Shown piece after piece: positions 58,721-64,000 of a stretch of DNA of 64,000 nt. Under the pieces are notes generated by a model, which worked only from the letters and a program-made list of their open reading frames with translations, was not told the origin of the DNA and searched no databases. The DNA comes from Microbacterium sp. p3-SID336 (lineage in GTDB: Bacteria > Actinomycetota > Actinomycetes > Actinomycetales > Microbacteriaceae), in assembly GCF_025143365.1 (NCBI RefSeq), contig NZ_JALXPE010000009.1, positions 1 through 64,000 on the forward strand, in the 5' to 3' direction. Positions within the stretch are counted from its first letter, which is position 1; the number at the start of each line of letters is the position of its first letter. A program made the position numbers and the translations under genes.

Positions 58721-59359
58721 TCACACGCCGAACGTGCCGACCTCCGGGGTCCGCTCGGTCCGCGCATAGCGGAGCAGCAGGACCCCCGCCTCGTCCACGA
58801 CCGGCGGTTCCCGCAGCCGCAGCACGGCCGGCAGAGCGCCGTCGTCGAACACCTTCTTGCCGCGTCCGAGCAGCAGTGGGTAGATCCAGAGGTTGAGCTC
58901 GTCGAACAGTCCTTCCGCGAGCAGGGTGTGCACGAAGTCGATGCTGCCGATCACGTGAACCTCGCGGTGTGCCGCCCGCAGCGCCGCGATCTCGGCGGCA
59001 AGGTCGTCGCCCACCCGCGAGCTGCCCTGCCATTCGAGCGTGAGGTCCGGGTTCCGCGACGCCACGTACTTCGGCACCGCGTCGAAGAGCCGCCCGATGT
59101 GCCCCTCCTCGCCGTCCGTGTGGTGCGGCCAGTATGAGGCGAAGATGTCGTAGGTGCGGCGGCCGAGCAGCAGCGCGTCGAGGCCGCGCATACCCTCGTC
59201 GACCTCGGCGCCCATGCCGGGGGACGGGTAGCCGGCCTGCCACCCGCTGAAGCGGAATCCGCCGGACGTGTCTTCGTCCACGCCGCCCGGCCCTTGGGCC
59301 ACTCCGTCGAGGGTGCTGAACAGGTCGATCAGGATGCGGCCGGGTGCGTCTTCGCTCAT
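58721..59359 (-). CDS. Dihydrofolate reductase/RibD C-terminal-like reductase (212 aa)
   Basis: Rossmann-like NADPH-dependent reductase of the RibD_C/DHFR-like family: LIDLFSTLDGVAQGPGG at the start, LLLGRRTYDIFASYWP, VHVIGSIDFVHTLLAEGLFDEL and IYPLLLGRGKKVF are the conserved blocks. It is not a true folate enzyme; the substrate is unknown. GGGAG precedes ATG 59359 by 7 nt; an in-frame extension to 59425 is unsupported. The gap to the secreted gene holds no notable element. Confidence 0.88.
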   Translation of the reverse strand: MSEDAPGRILIDLFSTLDGVAQGPGGVDEDTSGGFRFSGWQAGYPSPGMGAEVDEGMRGLDALLLGRRTYDIFASYWPHHTDGEEGHIGRLFDAVPKYVASRNPDLTLEWQGSSRVGDDLAAEIAALRAAHREVHVIGSIDFVHTLLAEGLFDELNLWIYPLLLGRGKKVFDDGALPAVLRLREPPVVDEAGVLLLRYARTERTPEVGTFGV

Positions 59360-59508
59360 GTCACTTCTCCCTGCGGACGGGACCGCGCGACGGATGCCGC
59401 TGTCCCCTTCACGCCATGCTCGCAAAGTCGAGCCCGCTTGTCAGCAGCCGCGTCCGCTCCGTCTGACGGGGGATGCGACCGTGCGGAGCGCCGCCCTACG
59501 GTGGGGGG

Positions 59509-60762
59509 ATGCCCTTCACCCGCACGCCCACCGAGCGCGACCGCCGCGGCGATCTCCTGCTGGCGCTCGTGCTGTTCGTCGGGGCGATCCTCAGCGCCGC
59601 ACTCTCCTCCATCGCCCAGGTCTACGGGGACGAGCAGGCCCCGCTCTGGACGGCCCTCGTGTATGCGGCCGTGGTCGCGGCTCCGCTCGCGTTCCGTCGC
59701 CGCTGGCCCGGCGCCGTCGCCGTGATCGTCTCCCTCGCCTACTTCGCCGCGGTGACCGTCCGGGTACCGGAGATCTACGTCGGGAACATCGCGATGTTCA
59801 TCGCCCTGTACACCGTCGGCGCGTGGATGAGCGACCGGAGGCGTGCACTCATCGTCCGCGTCGCCATCATCATCGGCATGTTCGTGTGGCTGATCATCAC
59901 GATGTACCGCGATGCGATCAGCGAGGCGGACAAGGCCGAGGTCGTCGCCGGGGCCATGTCCCCGTACGTCGCGTTCATGCTGATCCAGGTGCTGCTCAAC
60001 GCGCTGTACTTCGGCGGCGCATACTACTTCGGCGAGCGGTCGTGGATGGCGGCGGAGCAGCGCGCGGTGCTGGAGCAGCGCACGGAGGAGCTGGTGCGCG
60101 AGCGGGAGGTCACGGCCGCGCAGGCCGTCGCCCTCGACCGGGTGCGCATCGCCAGGGAGCTGCACGACGTGGTCGCCCACCACGTCTCCGTGATGGGGGT
60201 GCAGGCGGGCGCCGCGCGGCTCGTGCTCGACAGCGACCCCGCCCAGACGGCACGGCTCCTGTCGGGCATCGAGGCCTCGGCCCGCGACGCGATCCATGAG
60301 CTGCGGCAGCTGCTGGAGACGCTGCGAGACCCGGGCGGGGAGACCGCCGACGGCGCGTCCACGCTCGACCTCGATGACATCGCCGCGCTCGCGGAGGCCT
60401 CGAACGACGCGGGTCTCCCCACGGCGTACACCGTCGTCGGCGAGCCGGTCGCCGTGCCTTCTCTCGTGGCCGTGAACCTCTACCGCATCGCGCAGGAGTC
60501 GCTCACGAACGCCCGCCGGCACGCGGGCCCAGGCGCGACGGCCGACGTGCGCGTCCGCTACGACGAGGACGGCGTCGAGGTGGAGGTCGTCAACACGGGC
60601 CGGGCGATCGCGCAGCTGCGGCCCGGGCTCGGTCAGCTCGGCATGCGGGAGCGGGCGGCGGCCTCGGGCGGGACGCTGGAGGTGGCGGCGCGTCCGTCCG
60701 GCGGAGTGCGGGTTCGCGCGCGCGTGCCGCTGGTCGCCGCGGAGGCAGGGGCGACACGATGA
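59509..60762 (+). CDS. Two-component sensor histidine kinase, HisKA_3 type (417 aa)
   Basis: Five or six N-terminal membrane spans (about 16-175) without a large outside domain, then the HisKA_3 dimerisation helix with phospho-accepting His219 in RIARELHDVVAHHVSVMG and an HATPase with NLYRIAQESLTNARRHA (N box) and GLGQLGMRERAAASGG. This is the DesK/LiaS-like intramembrane-sensing layout, often linked to envelope stress. Its stop overlaps the response regulator by ATGA. ATG 59509 follows TACGGT by 6 nt, so it is probably leaderless. Confidence 0.92.
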   Translation: MPFTRTPTERDRRGDLLLALVLFVGAILSAALSSIAQVYGDEQAPLWTALVYAAVVAAPLAFRRRWPGAVAVIVSLAYFAAVTVRVPEIYVGNIAMFIALYTVGAWMSDRRRALIVRVAIIIGMFVWLIITMYRDAISEADKAEVVAGAMSPYVAFMLIQVLLNALYFGGAYYFGERSWMAAEQRAVLEQRTEELVREREVTAAQAVALDRVRIARELHDVVAHHVSVMGVQAGAARLVLDSDPAQTARLLSGIEASARDAIHELRQLLETLRDPGGETADGASTLDLDDIAALAEASNDAGLPTAYTVVGEPVAVPSLVAVNLYRIAQESLTNARRHAGPGATADVRVRYDEDGVEVEVVNTGRAIAQLRPGLGQLGMRERAAASGGTLEVAARPSGGVRVRARVPLVAAEAGATR

Positions 60763-61499
60763 GCGAGCCCACGATCCGCGTGCTCCTCGTCGACGATCAT
60801 GCGCTGCTGCGGGCGGGGTTCCGCACGATCCTGGACACGCAGCCCGACATCACCGTGGTCGGAGAGGCGTCGTCCGGCGCGGAGGCGGTGGCGCAGGCGA
60901 GCGCGCTGCGCCCCGACGTGATCACGATGGACGTGCAGATGCCCGACATGGACGGCATCGAGGCCACGCGTCGCATCGTGGCCGACCCGGAGGTGGGCGC
61001 CGCGATCGCCATCGTCACGACCTTCGATCACGACGACTACCTCTACCGAGCGCTGGAGGCGGGCGCGAGCGGCTTCCTCCTGAAGAACGCCGGCGCCGAG
61101 GACCTCATCTCCGCGGTGCGAGCCCTCGCCGCGGGGGACGGGATGCTGGCGCCCGAGGTCACGCGCCGGGTGCTGGCACGATTCGCGGGCGGCCCTGGTG
61201 CGACCGGATCGCACCCGACGGGACGCTCGCCGATGCCCTCGCCTGCTCCCGAGGCCCCGCGTTCCCGTGACGTTCCGGCAGCTCCGCCCACCACTCCCGC
61301 CCTGCTCGAACCGCTCACCGACCGCGAGGCCGAGGTGCTGACCCTGCTCGCGGATGCGCGCAGCAACGCCGAGATCGCCCGCGCGCTGTTCATCGGCGAG
61401 GCCACCGTGAAGACGCACGTCTCCCGGGTGCTGCAGAAGCTCGGCGCGCGCGACCGGGTGCAGGCCGTGGTGCTCGCGCACCGCCTTGGCCTCGCATGA
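60759..61499 (+). CDS. NarL/FixJ-family response regulator (246 aa)
   Basis: Receiver domain with phospho-acceptor Asp58 in VITMDVQMPDMDG, acidic pocket VDD and Lys in GFLLKNAG. A Pro/Ala/Ser-rich linker of about 45 residues (about 145-185) is longer than usual. The C-terminal LuxR-type HTH is LTDREAEVLTLLADARSNAE...TVKTHVSRVLQKLGARDR. Partner of the adjacent kinase. Its stop overlaps the methyltransferase start (ATGA), so three genes are coupled. Confidence 0.93.
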   Translation: MSEPTIRVLLVDDHALLRAGFRTILDTQPDITVVGEASSGAEAVAQASALRPDVITMDVQMPDMDGIEATRRIVADPEVGAAIAIVTTFDHDDYLYRALEAGASGFLLKNAGAEDLISAVRALAAGDGMLAPEVTRRVLARFAGGPGATGSHPTGRSPMPSPAPEAPRSRDVPAAPPTTPALLEPLTDREAEVLTLLADARSNAEIARALFIGEATVKTHVSRVLQKLGARDRVQAVVLAHRLGLA

Positions 61500-62158
61500 G
61501 CGACGTGCCGGACGCCGGGGTGGACCGCGGCGCGTACTGGAACCACAACACCGCCTACCACCCCTGGATCCTGCGCATCGCCGCCCGGGGTTCGACCGAG
61601 GATGCGCTCGACGTCGGCTGCGGCGAGGGACTCCTCGTGCAGCGCCTCGCGCCGCTGTTCACCACGGTGACCGGCATCGACCCCGACCCGGCCGCCATCG
61701 CCCGCGCTCAGGACCGTCTGCGCGGGGCTCACCGAGCGAAGGTGGCGCTGTCGTCGTTCGCCGACTTCGACGCGGCGGACCGCCGCTTCGACCTGATCAC
61801 CTTCGTCGCCACGCTGCACCACATGGACCTGCGCCCGACGCTCGCGAAGACCGCACGGCTGCTGCGCCCCGGCGGGACGCTCGCGGTTGTCGGGCTGGCC
61901 GCGAACAGGTCCGCGGGCGACTGGATCCTCTCCGCCCTGGCCGTGCCGTGGGTCCGGCTGGGCTCGGCGCTGCATCGCGAGTCGCGCGACATCGGTGTGG
62001 CCACTGCCGCTCCCCGCGAGAGCCTCGCCGAGATCCGCACGACCGCGGAGACGGTGCTGCCCGGGGTGCGTGTGCGCCGGGGGCTGTACTACCGCTACTT
62101 GCTGTCCTGGACGAAGCCTGCTGTTCTGGGGGACGCCGCGGGGCGCGATAGCCTCTGA
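61496..62158 (+). CDS. Class I SAM-dependent methyltransferase (220 aa)
   Basis: SAM-binding motif I is ALDVGCGEGLLVQRLA and the post-motif II acid lies in VTGIDPDPAAI; FDLITFVATLHHMD and LLRPGGTLAVVGL complete the fold. It belongs to the broad methyltransferase-11/12 group whose substrate cannot be told from sequence. Translational coupling to the response regulator is unusual and suggests that its activity belongs to the response, or simple hitch-hiking. Confidence 0.88.
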   Translation: MSDVPDAGVDRGAYWNHNTAYHPWILRIAARGSTEDALDVGCGEGLLVQRLAPLFTTVTGIDPDPAAIARAQDRLRGAHRAKVALSSFADFDAADRRFDLITFVATLHHMDLRPTLAKTARLLRPGGTLAVVGLAANRSAGDWILSALAVPWVRLGSALHRESRDIGVATAAPRESLAEIRTTAETVLPGVRVRRGLYYRYLLSWTKPAVLGDAAGRDSL

Positions 62159-62161
62159 GCC

Positions 62162-63334
62162 ATGCCCGAAGCCGCTCCCCTGTCGCGTCCGATCCTGGCC
62201 GGCGTGGTCACGGCCCTGGTGGGCTTCACGAGCTCCTTCGCCGTGGTGCTGACGGGGCTCGACGCGGTCGGCGCGACACCGGCGCAGGCGGCCAGCGGGC
62301 TCCTCGCCGTAAGTCTGACGATGGGGCTGGCGTGCGTGGTGCTCGCCTGGCGGTACCGGATGCCGATCACCGTGGCCTGGTCGACGCCCGGTGCGGCCCT
62401 GCTCGCGGCGACCGGGGCCGTGGAGGGCGGCTGGCCCGCCGCGGTGGGGGCCTTCCTGGTCACGGCGGCACTCATCCTGCTGACGGCGCTGTGGCCCGCA
62501 CTGGGGGCGCTCATCGCGCGCATCCCTCCGTCGATCGCGCAGGCCATGCTCGCCGGGGTGCTGCTGCCGCTGTGCCTCGCACCGATCACGGGGGTGGTGG
62601 CGAACCCCTGGGGCGTGGTGCCGGTCGTGCTGACCTGGCTGGTCTTCGCGCGCCTCGCGCCGCGGTGGGCGGTGCCGTTCGCGTTCGTCGCCGCGGCCGC
62701 GGTGGTCGCGGTGTCGCTGGTGCAGGAGGGGGCGCCGTTCGATCCGGGGCTGCTGCTGCCGCGGATCGAGCTCACGACGCCGGTCTTCACGGTGGGCGGC
62801 CTGGTCGGCCTCGCGCTGCCGCTGTTCATCGTGACGATGGCGTCGCAGAACGTGCCGGGCGTCGCGATCATGCGCAGCTTCGGCTACGAGGTGCCGTGGC
62901 GGCCGGCGATGCTGGTGACCGGGGTGGGCACGGCACTCGGCGCCCCCGCGGGCGGCCACGCCATCAACCTCGCCGCCATCAGCGCGGCGCTCGCGGCTTC
63001 TCCCGACGCGGATCCGGATCCGCAGCGCCGCTGGGTCGCGGGGGTCTCGACCGGGGTGACGTATCTGGTGCTCGGCGGATTCTCCGCAGCGTTCGCGGCC
63101 CTCGTCGTCCTGGCTCCCGCCGCGGTGATCCCCGCGGTCGCCGGGCTCGCGCTGTTCGCCGCGTTCGGCTCATCCGTGCAGCAGGCCATCGACGACCCCG
63201 GCGAGCGCATCCCCGCCGTCGTCACGTTCCTGGTCGCCGCATCCGGCATCGCGGTGCTCGGCGTGAGCGCCGCGTTCTGGGCGCTGGTCGCGGGGCTGCT
63301 CGTGCGCACCGTGCTGCACGCCGGCCGCGGCTGA
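62162..63334 (+). CDS. BenE-family transporter (benzoate/H+ symporter-like, 390 aa)
   Basis: Twelve hydrophobic spans with the BenE signatures RMPITVAWSTPGAALLAATG and ASQNVPGVAIMRSFGYEVPW plus GGHAINLAAISAALAASPDA. The family includes the Acinetobacter benzoate symporter, but many members have unknown substrates and no aromatic-degradation genes are near. TAGCCT lies 7 nt before the ATG. Only 3 bp separate it from the methyltransferase stop, so read-through is also possible. Confidence 0.9.
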   Translation: MPEAAPLSRPILAGVVTALVGFTSSFAVVLTGLDAVGATPAQAASGLLAVSLTMGLACVVLAWRYRMPITVAWSTPGAALLAATGAVEGGWPAAVGAFLVTAALILLTALWPALGALIARIPPSIAQAMLAGVLLPLCLAPITGVVANPWGVVPVVLTWLVFARLAPRWAVPFAFVAAAAVVAVSLVQEGAPFDPGLLLPRIELTTPVFTVGGLVGLALPLFIVTMASQNVPGVAIMRSFGYEVPWRPAMLVTGVGTALGAPAGGHAINLAAISAALAASPDADPDPQRRWVAGVSTGVTYLVLGGFSAAFAALVVLAPAAVIPAVAGLALFAAFGSSVQQAIDDPGERIPAVVTFLVAASGIAVLGVSAAFWALVAGLLVRTVLHAGRG

Positions 63335-63420
63335 CCGCCACCCTCCCCCGCGCGGCCGATCCTGCGACGTCCGCCGTGCGGGGGATGCCCGGGGGCAGTC
63401 CCGCTCCGTAGCGTGAGGGC

Positions 63421-64000
63421 ATGACCACAGGAATGCTTGAACTCTCCGGCATCACCAAGAGCTACGGCTCGCGGCGGGTGCTGGACGACGTGTCCTTCAC
63501 GGTCGCACCGGGGCGGCTGACGGGCTTCGTCGGCGGCAACGGCGCGGGCAAGACCACGACCATGCGGATCATCCTCGGGCTGCTGTCCGCGGACGGCGGG
63601 CGGGTCGACCTCGACGGCGCCCCGCTGAACACCGCGGACCGGCGGCGCTTCGGCTACATGCCGGAGGAGCGCGGCCTCTACCCGAAGATGAAGGTGCTCG
63701 AGCAGATCGTGTACCTCGCGCGGCTGCACGGCTTCGGCAAGGCGGAGGCCACGGAGCGGGCGACCGCTCTGCTCACCGAGCTGGGCCTCGGCGAGCGGCT
63801 GAACGACACCATCGAGTCGCTGTCCCTGGGCAACCAGCAGCGCGCGCAGATCGCCGCCTCCCTGGTGCACGACCCGGAGGTGCTGATCCTCGACGAGCCG
63901 TTCTCCGGACTCGACCCGCTCGCGGTCGACGTGGTGGCCGGCGTGCTGCAGGCGAGTGCCGCGAAGGGCGCATCGATCCTGTTCTCCTCGCACCAGCTCG
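63421..64000 (+). CDS. ABC-2-type transporter ATPase, NatA/DrrA-like, truncated by the window end
   Basis: 193 codons are visible before the window ends. Walker A is [10 protein letters not shown], with Asn after the second Gly; the signature LSLGNQQRAQIAASLV and Walker B VLILDEPFSGLDPLA are intact, and the switch His appears in FSSHQL at the very end. The SLGNQQR signature is typical of NatA-like ATPases that pair with an ABC-2 permease, presumably encoded next. TAGCGT lies 6 nt before the ATG. Confidence 0.92.
   Translation, partial: MTTGMLELSGITKSYGSRRVLDDVSFTVAPGRLTGFVGGNGAGKTTTMRIILGLLSADGGRVDLDGAPLNTADRRRFGYMPEERGLYPKMKVLEQIVYLARLHGFGKAEATERATALLTELGLGERLNDTIESLSLGNQQRAQIAASLVHDPEVLILDEPFSGLDPLAVDVVAGVLQASAAKGASILFSSHQL

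Overview
The window is high-GC (about 70 percent), densely coded DNA from an actinobacterium, most likely Microbacterium or a close relative in the Microbacteriaceae. The reasons are the coproporphyrin-type heme cluster with HemQ, the Holin-X/YtxH membrane trio, the alpha2-type glycyl-tRNA synthetase, the GTG-rich start codons and the many genes that look leaderless. No prophage, insertion sequence, CRISPR array, rRNA or tRNA gene was seen. Most of the window looks like core chromosome with a few accessory islands.

Layout. 1-5.3 kb: a heterodimeric ABC exporter (with a possible proline-rich leader ORF) and a 3-hydroxyisobutyryl-CoA hydrolase. 5.4-8.5 kb: an ABC ATPase carrying a very long acidic, repeat-built and finally histidine-rich tail. 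9.3-19.5 kb: a nearly complete heme cluster, hemA(+) divergent from hemE-hemY and hemQ-hemC-hemD-hemB-hemL (-), interrupted by three small membrane or stress genes; ferrochelatase is not here. 19.7-20.4 kb: a vapBC toxin-antitoxin pair whose toxin is frameshifted. 20.4-27.1 kb: an HhH-GPD repair protein, a DUF1801 protein, an ABC-F protein, an epoxide-hydrolase-like enzyme divergent from its probable WYL regulator, and glyQS. 27.2-37.0 kb: transporters (POT, MFS, MATE) mixed with a GNAT protein, a HIT-like protein, a catalytically degenerate class A beta-lactamase-like protein, an M13 peptidase and a TrmH methyltransferase. 37.1-41.0 kb: the manganese genes mntH and mntR, two hydrolase or stress genes and a 53-residue membrane peptide.

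41.1-51.6 kb is the most coherent accessory system. It is a seven-gene minus-strand operon (lipoprotein binding protein, two permeases, MurQ, AnmK, a serine hydrolase, a double ATPase) facing a MurR/RpiR regulator plus an MFS gene. It looks like uptake and recycling of cell-wall muropeptides through an ABC importer instead of AmpG or a PTS, with a palindromic operator on the operon's predicted transcription start. 51.7-52.4 kb: a tandem pair of membrane-anchored hendecad coiled-coil proteins that differ in repeat number. 52.4-55.6 kb: ROK kinase, pyrE, exonuclease III and a Cof-type phosphatase. 55.7-58.6 kb: a 959-residue secreted DNRLRE/LamG-like protein. 58.7-64 kb: a DHFR-like reductase, a two-component system overlapping a methyltransferase, a BenE transporter and the start of an ABC ATPase that runs off the end.

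A feature of the whole window is its start-site grammar. At 19 gene starts a TANNNT hexamer (often TAGGCT or TAGCCT) sits exactly 6 or 7 nt before the ATG or GTG, and three more carry CAGACT in the same place. This implies extensive leaderless transcription and was used to choose several start codons.
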